Source: Arundinibacter roseus
Lineage (GTDB): Bacteria; Bacteroidota; Bacteroidia; Cytophagales; Spirosomataceae
DNA length: 64,000 nucleotides
Assembly (NCBI RefSeq): GCF_004348825.1
Contig: NZ_SMJU01000007.1
Span: 310,001 to 374,000, forward strand
Direction: 5' to 3'
Part shown: one piece after another, positions 8,275 to 15,675 of the stretch
How positions within the stretch are numbered: the stretch's first letter is position 1
Layout: each line of letters starts with the position of its first letter
Translations under genes and position numbers: made by a program
The notes under the pieces: generated by a model
Told to the model about the DNA's origin: nothing
Databases searched by the model: none
The model's input: only the letters and a program-made list of their open reading frames with translations

Positions 8275-10214
8275 TTTCGTTTCGGTTTTCGGTAGGTTGG
8301 TTTAGTAACCGGTTCTTTAATTTCAACCTGCAAGATAGTACTATTTCCCGCCCGATCTGTTACTTCCAGGGTCAATTCTCCTTCAAAAAGCTGGCTTTCA
8401 TCTAATTTTTCGGACCAGATATAGCGGTTTTTATATTCATAATTCATCAAAACCCATTCTCCATTTACCCTAGCCCGAAACGTATCTATGCCCGACAAAT
8501 CGTCCTGAATGTACCCTCGAATGTGTTTACTGCTATGTTCGATCAGTCTGACTTTTGGTGGAATGCTGTCCGTCATTGCCACAAATTGTCCCAATTCCCG
8601 GGTTTTGAAGGCCAGAAAATCACCGGTCCAGTTTCCGCCCAAATACCGATAGTCATTTTTGTAGTAGCGGTATACACCCGTTCGCTCTTTGCGGGTAAAT
8701 GTCCCCTCGGGTTTGAACCGTACCTGCACCGAACCGCGAAGTGCAAGTGTAGGTTCATTGACCGAAATTGTGTTAAATCGTTGTATAACAGACAAATGCA
8801 ACGTATCAAACAAACTCGTGGAGTCGAATCGTATGCCCCAATTTGGCGTCAGGAACTCCATTTCCTTAGCAGGTGGGATACTTTTACGGTAGTTGAGTGG
8901 AAGTACTTTGCTTCCTACCTGTACTGAATCAGGCAGTAGGGTACGAAGGTCGGTCAAAAAAACAGCGGTTGTTCCTCTGATATAAGATGGATCTTGCTGT
9001 ACCCGACGGCGATCGGTAAAAAAAGTAGCAAATGTCCCAGGTGAAGCATTTCCGGCAGCCTCAATTTTTAGTGTATTTTCATCACTATCTGCGGAAAGAC
9101 TTCCTGCAAAAATTGGCGCTTCGGTAGAGTCTGCGTCACGAATTTCGGCGGCGTTTAGTTCACCCTTCATCGTAAACGTCAACTGCGAGGAGTTTTCGTA
9201 GGCATCAAATATTTTGATACTGATTTGATGTGTAAGCGTATCATTCAGCACGAGCCGGCCACTAAATCCGTCGGTTTTAAAGAGTTCAAAGCTGTTGCCA
9301 TCAGGATTATAGCACTTGTAAAATCGCGCACCTGTTTCCTGATCGGTTCGGTAGTCAATCAAATTATTGTAATCCCGGGTGGCTGTGACGGGGAATTTTT
9401 CCATGTTAAAGGTAAAAATTTCCTGTCCATCCATTCGTATTTCGATGCAATGAAGCCCATACCGAAAGCCAGTGCCCGTCATGTAATCGTAGGCCTGCAA
9501 CTCAATCCCGATTTGTCCCGTACCACGAATCGTCGAAGGAATTACATAAGTCCCATTTTTTTGTTTGATGGGTTTAAAAACCTGCCGATCAAACTGACCA
9601 TTGACCCGCGAATTCAAGGTCGAAGGCCGCAGCGCCACATTCCAGAAAGCCGGTGGCGTCGTATCCTTAATTTCATCAAAATTAAAATAGAGCGGGTTCA
9701 GATAATTGTCACGCGAATCTCGAACTTCAAAGTGCAGATGCGGGCCGGCCGAGCCTCCCGTGTTGCCGGAAGCAGCCATTACCTGCCCTTTTTTGAACAC
9801 AAATTGACCGGGTGCCGGATACAACTCTACATAAAAATCCTGCTTTTTATATTGTTCTGAGCGCACGTATCGGGCAAGTGTATCCGAGAAGGTTTTCAAA
9901 TGCCCGTAAACGGTCGTCAAACCATTGGGATGTTTCAGGTAAATAACATTGCCGTAGCCCGTTCCCTGCACAGCCACTTTGTACACGTAGCCGTCTGCTG
10001 CCGCATGCACCGGCAAGCCTTCGCGCTGCTGCGTGCGGATGTCCAATCCACCGTGGTAATGATTGGTCCGCAAATCGCCCAATACACCTGCCAGGGTGTT
10101 GGTTTGACCAGGATTGATAGGAAAAATGAAATAATTTTTAGGGTAAGACTCCCGCTGAGCTCTGACGACCAAACTTATAAATACTAAAAAAAAAGTCCAC
10201 GCTATTCTGTTCAC
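8271..10214 (-). CDS. Secreted M23 family metallopeptidase
   Basis: A 647-aa exported protein with a signal peptide (AWTFFLVFISLVVRAQ). The LytM/peptidase M23 domain lies at about 40-170. Zinc ligands His54 and Asp58 are in HYHGGLDIRT, and His159 and His161 are in GPHLHFEVRD, so the catalytic set is complete. The family cleaves peptidoglycan cross-bridges. The remaining ~470 residues look beta-rich and Ig-like and contain no other motif I recognise. This domain order (M23 first, long C-terminal extension) is common among Bacteroidetes. Likely role: cell-wall remodelling in the periplasm. Confidence 0.9.
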   Translation of the reverse strand: MNRIAWTFFLVFISLVVRAQRESYPKNYFIFPINPGQTNTLAGVLGDLRTNHYHGGLDIRTQQREGLPVHAAADGYVYKVAVQGTGYGNVIYLKHPNGLTTVYGHLKTFSDTLARYVRSEQYKKQDFYVELYPAPGQFVFKKGQVMAASGNTGGSAGPHLHFEVRDSRDNYLNPLYFNFDEIKDTTPPAFWNVALRPSTLNSRVNGQFDRQVFKPIKQKNGTYVIPSTIRGTGQIGIELQAYDYMTGTGFRYGLHCIEIRMDGQEIFTFNMEKFPVTATRDYNNLIDYRTDQETGARFYKCYNPDGNSFELFKTDGFSGRLVLNDTLTHQISIKIFDAYENSSQLTFTMKGELNAAEIRDADSTEAPIFAGSLSADSDENTLKIEAAGNASPGTFATFFTDRRRVQQDPSYIRGTTAVFLTDLRTLLPDSVQVGSKVLPLNYRKSIPPAKEMEFLTPNWGIRFDSTSLFDTLHLSVIQRFNTISVNEPTLALRGSVQVRFKPEGTFTRKERTGVYRYYKNDYRYLGGNWTGDFLAFKTRELGQFVAMTDSIPPKVRLIEHSSKHIRGYIQDDLSGIDTFRARVNGEWVLMNYEYKNRYIWSEKLDESQLFEGELTLEVTDRAGNSTILQVEIKEPVTKPTYRKPKRK

Positions 10215-10264
10215 AAACCGCCTGTTTTATGCATGAAAAATAACAATGATGAGTACTTGTATAG

Positions 10265-10876
10265 CTACTTAACGAACAAAGTCATCATTTTTTTGCCTTC
10301 TATGGAAGCCTCTAACTCATCCCCTACTTTTACCGCCGACACCCCTTTGGGCGTTCCGGTAAAAATCAGATCGCCTTTTTTGAGTAAAAAATATCGGGAG
10401 ACAAACGATATAAGATAGTCAATCCGGTAAAGCATCATCGACGTGTTACCCTGTTGCCGGGTTTCGCCATTGACATCAAGACTAAAATTCAGATTTTGCA
10501 AATCAGGGAAATCGGTTTTAGGCACAAAATTCGAGATTGGTGCAGAACCATTGAATGCCTTGGCTAATTCCCAGGGCAAGCCTTTACTTTTTAGCTTTGA
10601 TTGCAAGTCGCGGGCCGTGAAGTCAATCCCGATTCCGATTTCGTCGTAGTATGTATGGGCAAATTTTTCCTCAATAAATTTTCCCACCTTACTAATCTTG
10701 ACTACTATCTCCACCTCATGATGAATATCCTGTGAGAATTCGGGGTGATAAAAATCTTCTCCGGGGCGTAAAACGGCCGTATCAGGCTTCATAAATATTA
10801 CCGGCGCATCGGGCCGCTCATTGTTAAGTTCTTCAATGTGATCGGCATAATTGCGACCTACACAAATAATTTTCAT
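10265..10876 (-). CDS. Fumarylacetoacetate hydrolase family protein
   Basis: A 203-aa protein with the FAH fold. It starts MKIICVGRNYADHIEELN, typical of short FAH-domain enzymes. Metal-ligand motifs are present: HHEVEIVVKI (glutamate) and GIGIDFTARDLQ (aspartate), plus the substrate loop KAFNGSAPIS and FTGTPKGVS near the C-terminus. Family members include oxaloacetate decarboxylases/tautomerases, acylpyruvases and 2-keto-acid hydratases; the exact substrate cannot be told from sequence. It lies 50 bases upstream of the M23 gene in the same direction and may be co-transcribed with it. Confidence 0.9.
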   Translation of the reverse strand: MKIICVGRNYADHIEELNNERPDAPVIFMKPDTAVLRPGEDFYHPEFSQDIHHEVEIVVKISKVGKFIEEKFAHTYYDEIGIGIDFTARDLQSKLKSKGLPWELAKAFNGSAPISNFVPKTDFPDLQNLNFSLDVNGETRQQGNTSMMLYRIDYLISFVSRYFLLKKGDLIFTGTPKGVSAVKVGDELEASIEGKKMMTLFVK

Positions 10877-10935
10877 ACAAATACTGGTTTTTTCTGAATA
10901 GATAAAGGGGAATTAAACGGCCTATTCCTGGAAGA

Positions 10936-10943
10936 CAAAACTA
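10936..10943 (-). promoter_or_regulatory. Possible Bacteroidetes -7 box for the FAH-family gene
   Basis: On the minus strand the sequence reads TAGTTTTG, a full match to TAnnTTTG, about 60 bases before the start codon. No clear -33 TTG at the right distance was found, so this is tentative. Confidence 0.3.
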
Positions 10944-11054
10944 CTTACAATCCGTTGGGTGGCATAATATTTTTTATATTTTCCCACAGCCTCTCCCCAT
11001 TTTATGGGCTTTTGCAGGCTACACAAAATCAATAAAACTTATTAAGCCTTTCCC

Positions 11055-11882
11055 ATGAAAAAAGTGAGCATAGCCTTTTTGGCACTTTTCTTAGCCTTTA
11101 CCGCCTGTCAGCGGGTGCCGTTGTCAAACCGCAACCAATTGATGCTCGTGAATAGCAGCGAACTATTGCCCATGAGTTTTAAGAGTTATCGCGAATTTTT
11201 GGATACAAGCAAAGTCGATCGCTCAGGTTCTGATGTTGAAATGGTTCGTCGGGTTGGTCGAAAAATCCAGAAGTCGGTTGAAGACTACCTCCGCGAAACC
11301 AATAACAGCGATCTGATTAAAGGTTTTCAATGGGAATTTAATCTCGTTGAAAGTAAAGATATTAACGCATTTTGTATGCCCGGTGGCAAAGTTGTCTTCT
11401 ACTCGGGGATTTTGCCAATTTGCAAAGATGAAGCAGGAGTTGCCGTTGTGATGGGACATGAAGTTGCGCATGCCATTGCGAGTCATGGTGCCGAGCGCAT
11501 GAGTCAGGGAATGCTTTCTCAGGGGATTTTGACAGCCGGACAAGTGGGCTTAGGCGTAGCAATGTCCAGTAAACCGCAACAAACCCAACAGCTCTATAAC
11601 AGCGTATACGGTATGGTAGCACCCGCAGCAACACAAGTGGGGTATCTGCTGCCTAACAGTCGTCGTCAAGAGTCCGAAGCGGACGAACTTGGCTTGACTT
11701 TTATTGCCAAAGCGGGTTACGATCCACAAAATGCGGTTGGTTTCTGGCAACGCATGGCGGCAGCATCCAACGGTCAAAAACCACCTCAGTTTTTGTCTAC
11801 GCACCCGGCTGATAATACCCGAATCCGAGATATAAAATCACACCTACCGAAAGCTCAGAAGGTATTTCAGGCCTCGCGCTAA
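11055..11882 (+). CDS. M48 family metallopeptidase, lipoprotein
   Basis: A 275-aa protein with a lipoprotein signal (hydrophobic stretch ending FTAC, lipid Cys18), so it is probably anchored facing the periplasm. The zinc protease motif HEVAH is at 135-139, with the third ligand in ESEADELG near 206-211. This is the organisation of periplasmic M48 proteases of the LoiP/BepA type, which take part in outer-membrane protein quality control; unlike BepA there is no TPR tail. It is a single gene with its own terminator. Confidence 0.93.
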   Translation: MKKVSIAFLALFLAFTACQRVPLSNRNQLMLVNSSELLPMSFKSYREFLDTSKVDRSGSDVEMVRRVGRKIQKSVEDYLRETNNSDLIKGFQWEFNLVESKDINAFCMPGGKVVFYSGILPICKDEAGVAVVMGHEVAHAIASHGAERMSQGMLSQGILTAGQVGLGVAMSSKPQQTQQLYNSVYGMVAPAATQVGYLLPNSRRQESEADELGLTFIAKAGYDPQNAVGFWQRMAAASNGQKPPQFLSTHPADNTRIRDIKSHLPKAQKVFQASR

Positions 11883-11901
11883 GAGAAACTATATCCACCC
11901 A

Positions 11902-11935
11902 AAAAAGGTCAATTCACATCGAATTGGCCTTTTTT
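11902..11935 (+). terminator. Terminator after the M48 peptidase gene
   Basis: A stem of about 14 bp (AAAAAGGTCAATTC / GAATTGGCCTTTTT, one G-T wobble) with a 5-base loop, running into T-residues, 20 bases after the stop. Confidence 0.8.
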
Positions 11936-11971
11936 ACTAACTAAAAAGACCATTCGTCCGGGTTCATTCGT

Positions 11972-11979
11972 TACTTTTG
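11972..11979 (+). promoter_or_regulatory. Probable -7 box for the NlpC/P60 gene
   Basis: TACTTTTG fits the Bacteroidetes -7 consensus TAnnTTTG and lies 25 bases before the ATG at 12005, just past the preceding terminator. The -33 region has no exact TTG. Confidence 0.4.
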
Positions 11980-12004
11980 GAAGATTAATTAATGAAGAAT
12001 CCGT

Positions 12005-12589
12005 ATGAATTTTCCCTACACTTCCGGTCGCACTTTGCTCTGTATTTGTATTGCCGCCTTGTTGTTGCAGGCTTGTGAAACCCTGAAAAGAAGTCCGGCG
12101 TCGCTACACACAAGCACGACCAAAGGCCGGACGAGTCCACCACCGCGAGCTACAACTAATTCCAAACCTGCGCCAAAACCTTCCGGGCCGTACGATCGGC
12201 ATGTCCGTACAGTTATTCAGGAAGCCCGAAGCTATACCGGAACGCCCTACCGGGCAGGCGGAAACGACAAACGAGGAATCGACTGCTCGGGCCTTATATG
12301 TTCCGTATATACGCAGGTTGGCTACTCGGTTCCCAGGGTTTCATGGCAGCAGTCAGAATTTGGCCGCGAAGTTGAACGAATTGAAGATATTCGTCCCGGC
12401 GACTGGATTTTTTTCGTTCCCGATGCTGGTAAAGAAGGCTACGTATCACACGCCGGCATCGTAACCGAAGTTCATGGCAAATCCGATATTCGATTCATTC
12501 ACGCATCATCGTCCCGGGGTGTACGCGAAGACAATCTTTTTTCCAGCTATTTCAAAAATCGTTTTGTTAAAGCCCTACGGCCATTTTGA
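12005..12589 (+). CDS. NlpC/P60 family lipoprotein (cell-wall hydrolase)
   Basis: A 194-aa lipoprotein: signal peptide with lipobox LLQAC (Cys24), a Ser/Thr/Pro-rich linker to about residue 62, then an NlpC/P60 domain. The catalytic Cys94 sits in GIDCSGLICSVY, His149 in SHAGIVTEV, and a third polar residue is probably His166 in FIHASSSRGV. Such enzymes cut gamma-D-glutamyl-diaminopimelate (or similar) bonds in peptidoglycan. Length and order match the Spr/NlpC group. It probably acts in the periplasm tethered to a membrane, in cell-wall turnover. Confidence 0.93.
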   Translation: MNFPYTSGRTLLCICIAALLLQACETLKRSPASLHTSTTKGRTSPPPRATTNSKPAPKPSGPYDRHVRTVIQEARSYTGTPYRAGGNDKRGIDCSGLICSVYTQVGYSVPRVSWQQSEFGREVERIEDIRPGDWIFFVPDAGKEGYVSHAGIVTEVHGKSDIRFIHASSSRGVREDNLFSSYFKNRFVKALRPF

Positions 12590-12684
12590 GTAACTATTTA
12601 ATATTTCCAGAACTAAAATAGGGGTAATACCTGTCTGAACTGTCTTTTCCTGCATATATTTGATTTAATTATGTCAAAAATTGT

Positions 12685-13896
12685 ATGATGGAAAAAACTC
12701 TTCACTCAACGCCAGCATTTTCGTCTCCACCGCTGGCAGTCAGAGCTTTACCTGCACCCGGCATTCCGGCATACGTCTATGCCGTTGTGTTTTCTTCCTT
12801 TTGCGTCATCACCGGCCTCATTTGGGACATTTGCTGGCACATCAGCATTGGCCGCGACGGTCTGCTTTCTCCTCCGCACCTCGTGATTTATCTGGGAGCG
12901 GTTGTGTCCGGACTTTTTTCCGGCTATGAAGTTTTGAGAAATACCTTTGGCGGCTCGCCGGAAGAGAAAAGCCGGCGGGTTAAAATTTGGGGTTTCTTTT
13001 ACAGCTCCCTTGGTGCGCTTTTTTGTATTTGGGGGGCATTTGCTATGCTCACCTCTGCTCCTTTTGACGATTGGTGGCACAACACCTACGGACTGGATGT
13101 AACTATACTTTCTCCACCACATACTGTTTTAGCGTTGGGCATTATTGGCGTACAGTTTGGGGCAATCGTAAGCGTGCTTTCCATTCGGAATCAATCGTGG
13201 GGCCAAAAATCTACGAGGCATCAGAAAACGTTATTCATACTTTTTGCTTTGTCCGCTGGTTTTCTACTCACCATGTGGTTTACACTTCTTTCAGAAGAAA
13301 TCCACCGCATGGCGTCACATTCTTCGGGCTACTACAAAATTTCGGCAGTTGCCTTTCCCGTATTTTTACTGGCTTTTGGCCGCGCATTTCCCGGAAAATG
13401 GACCATTACGGCGGTTACGCTGGTGTATACGCTCATTATGTTATTAACACTTTGGATCATTCCGCTGTTTCCGGCAGAACCCAAGCTTGGTCCCATCCTG
13501 AATCATATTGACCACTATCAGGGATTTGAATTTCCGTTGCTTCTTGTCATTCCGGCGCTGGTTATGGATGTACTTCGTCATCGATTTGCCTACAAAAACG
13601 ACTGGCTGCTTTCTTTGATTCTGGGAGGCGCATTTCTTCTTGTATTCTTTGTGGTTCAATGGTTTTTTGGTGGTTTTTTACTGGAATCTCCCTATGCCCG
13701 CAACTGGTTTTTTGGCAGCCATTACTGGTACTTTGGCAATAGCCCTGACTGGGAATACCGCTATGCCTTCGCTCCCTGGAACCTCGAAAGTACTCCTAAA
13801 CTTTTGACTGGCCTTGGGCTGGCACTTGTATTCAGTATTGCCTCCGCCCGTCTCGGATTGGTGTGGGGTTCATGGATGAAAAATATTCAGCGATGA
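12685..13896 (+). CDS. Polytopic membrane protein of unknown function (403 aa)
   Basis: About ten hydrophobic segments span the whole protein; start codons at 12685 and 12688 are both possible. Histidines recur at membrane edges in motifs such as WDICWH, SPPHLVIYLG, DDWWHNTYG and SPPHTVLALG, and aromatic residues are abundant near the C-terminus (WFFGSHYWYFG). The repeated PPH motif in two helices suggests an internal duplication and possibly a metal or heme site, but I recognise no family. Its stop codon overlaps the ATG of the next gene (ATGA), so the two are translationally coupled and probably form one membrane system. Confidence 0.8.
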   Translation: MMEKTLHSTPAFSSPPLAVRALPAPGIPAYVYAVVFSSFCVITGLIWDICWHISIGRDGLLSPPHLVIYLGAVVSGLFSGYEVLRNTFGGSPEEKSRRVKIWGFFYSSLGALFCIWGAFAMLTSAPFDDWWHNTYGLDVTILSPPHTVLALGIIGVQFGAIVSVLSIRNQSWGQKSTRHQKTLFILFALSAGFLLTMWFTLLSEEIHRMASHSSGYYKISAVAFPVFLLAFGRAFPGKWTITAVTLVYTLIMLLTLWIIPLFPAEPKLGPILNHIDHYQGFEFPLLLVIPALVMDVLRHRFAYKNDWLLSLILGGAFLLVFFVVQWFFGGFLLESPYARNWFFGSHYWYFGNSPDWEYRYAFAPWNLESTPKLLTGLGLALVFSIASARLGLVWGSWMKNIQR

Positions 13897-15560
13897 AACA
13901 GTTCCTTCTATTTATTTCCGCTTTATTACTAAGTCTACCATCGGCTTTTGGTCATGTGGGTAGTTCCGGGGTGCTTTTTCAAGGTCAGGCTGGCGACTAT
14001 CGGGTCCTTGTGAGCGTGCAGCCACCAGATGTAATTCCTGGTACTGCCCAAATAACTGTATATGTAGAATCAGGCAGGGTTTCAAACATGTACGCCCGAC
14101 CAATTTATTTCAGTTCCGGTGACGAGGGAGCGCCATCTCCTGACGAACTTTTACCCGTAGACGCACAGAAAAATCAGTATCAGGGCATAGTTTGGCTGAT
14201 GGAAGGCGGTTCATCTAGCGTGCAAATTGACCTCGATGGTACGCAGGGAAAGGCCGAATTGATCGTACCCATTGCGGCTGTTTCTACGGCAGAACGCGAT
14301 ATGCCCGCCGGACTTGGCTGGACGCTCTCGGCCCTTGGACTTTTGCTCGTGGTTCTGATGGTCACGATCATCGGTGCAAGTGTCAGCGATGGACTTCTGC
14401 GACCCGGCCAGCAGTTGAGCGCCAAACAACGCCGTAAGCGACTGATTAATATGGGAATAGCCTTTGGCGTTTGTGTATTGATTTTATACGGAGGCAGCAG
14501 TTGGTGGGACAGCTGGGCAAGCGATTACAAGCAGTATTTATACAAACCTTTACAGGCCAAAGCATCCATTATTCAGGAAGATGGACAATGGATTTTTGAA
14601 TTTAAGGCGGATACCGCAAGTCTTCGGGCTAACAATCGAAAAAATGCACTCAATTACCTCATTCCGGATCATGGCAAATTGATGCATCTTTTTCTGGTGC
14701 GGGTACCCGGCCTTGATGCCTTCGCTCACCTTCACCCCGAACGAGCAGATTCCACGACCTTTCGGGCATTTCTGCCAGCTTTGCCCGCCGGGAAATATCT
14801 GGCTTACGGTGATATTGTCCATTACTCTGGTTTTACCGAAACCATCACGGACACCATTGACATTCCAGCCGCCCCTGCTTCGTCGCTCCTCCAAAAAAGG
14901 ACGGATCCAGAAGATACCTACGTCGTGACTGACCCGCTCAACAATCCAAAAAATATTCCTTTGGATGAAAATGTAGTCATTTGTGGACAGCCCGGCACTA
15001 AAACCAAACTAAAAGATGGCTCGTATGTGATATGGGAAGGAAAAGCCAGTCAGACCTTTGAAGCGGGGAAACCGTACTCGCTGCGCTTTGAAGTCTTTGC
15101 TCCCGATGGCACCCCTGCTGAGCTGCAATCGTATTTGGGCATGCCCGGCCACGCTGCAATTGTCCGTTCCGACGGATCGGTTTACATTCACCTGCATCCC
15201 GTTGGAACCTACGCAATGGCCGCTGAACTCACCCTTAAAAATCGGATTGCCGATACTTCCCGAACCTATCAACGCGCAGCTGCCGCGGTTTTTAGGGATA
15301 GTATCGATCGTCAAATTGCGTTTTTAAAAACTCTTTCAACTGAGGATCGGGAAACGTATTTAATGAAAGAAATGGGAATGTCTTCCGGTCAAACGGACGA
15401 TTCGCAGCATACTGCAGCCATGAATCACGGCAGTTCACTATCGTTTCCCTACGCCTTTCCAAAAGCCGGATCTTACCGCATTTTTTTACAAATTAAACGA
15501 AACGGTACCATCCTTACCGGCGTTTTCGATGCCAAAGTGATTGATTCCACTACCTTCTAA
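13893..15560 (+). CDS. Exported membrane protein with two HLHP motifs (555 aa)
   Basis: The ATG at 13893 overlaps the upstream stop and begins directly with a signal peptide (LLFISALLLSLPSAFG); a GTG at 13863 is less likely. A first extracytoplasmic domain (about 21-138) begins with His21. Two membrane spans follow (about 141-163 and 184-203), then a large second extracytoplasmic part. This carries HLHP twice (about 279-282 and 433-436), a GMPGH block just before the second, and near the C-terminus a Met/His-rich segment (MKEMGMSSGQ, AMNHGSS) before FPKAGSYRIFLQIKR. The motifs resemble exported copper-handling or cupredoxin-like domains. That reading is inference; the family is not named. Confidence 0.8.
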   Translation: MKQFLLFISALLLSLPSAFGHVGSSGVLFQGQAGDYRVLVSVQPPDVIPGTAQITVYVESGRVSNMYARPIYFSSGDEGAPSPDELLPVDAQKNQYQGIVWLMEGGSSSVQIDLDGTQGKAELIVPIAAVSTAERDMPAGLGWTLSALGLLLVVLMVTIIGASVSDGLLRPGQQLSAKQRRKRLINMGIAFGVCVLILYGGSSWWDSWASDYKQYLYKPLQAKASIIQEDGQWIFEFKADTASLRANNRKNALNYLIPDHGKLMHLFLVRVPGLDAFAHLHPERADSTTFRAFLPALPAGKYLAYGDIVHYSGFTETITDTIDIPAAPASSLLQKRTDPEDTYVVTDPLNNPKNIPLDENVVICGQPGTKTKLKDGSYVIWEGKASQTFEAGKPYSLRFEVFAPDGTPAELQSYLGMPGHAAIVRSDGSVYIHLHPVGTYAMAAELTLKNRIADTSRTYQRAAAAVFRDSIDRQIAFLKTLSTEDRETYLMKEMGMSSGQTDDSQHTAAMNHGSSLSFPYAFPKAGSYRIFLQIKRNGTILTGVFDAKVIDSTTF

Positions 15561-15593
15561 CGGGGACCTGTTTATCTGATTCAGGAAAAGCTC

Positions 15594-15630
15594 ACAGGCC
15601 GGGAAATAAGTATATCCCGGCCTGTTTTTA
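15594..15630 (+). terminator. Terminator after the HLHP membrane-protein pair
   Basis: A perfect 11-bp GC-rich stem (ACAGGCCGGGA / TCCCGGCCTGT) with a 10-base loop, followed by TTTTTATTTTT, starting 33 bases after the stop. Confidence 0.88.
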
Positions 15631-15675
15631 TTTTTGTATAAAATTTTTCTTTCGTAGCCTTACCCCATTCATTTC

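Noticed and set aside
9225-9860. A 211-codon plus-strand frame inside the M23 peptidase gene
   Set aside because: It is antisense to a well-supported gene and its translation resembles no protein family.
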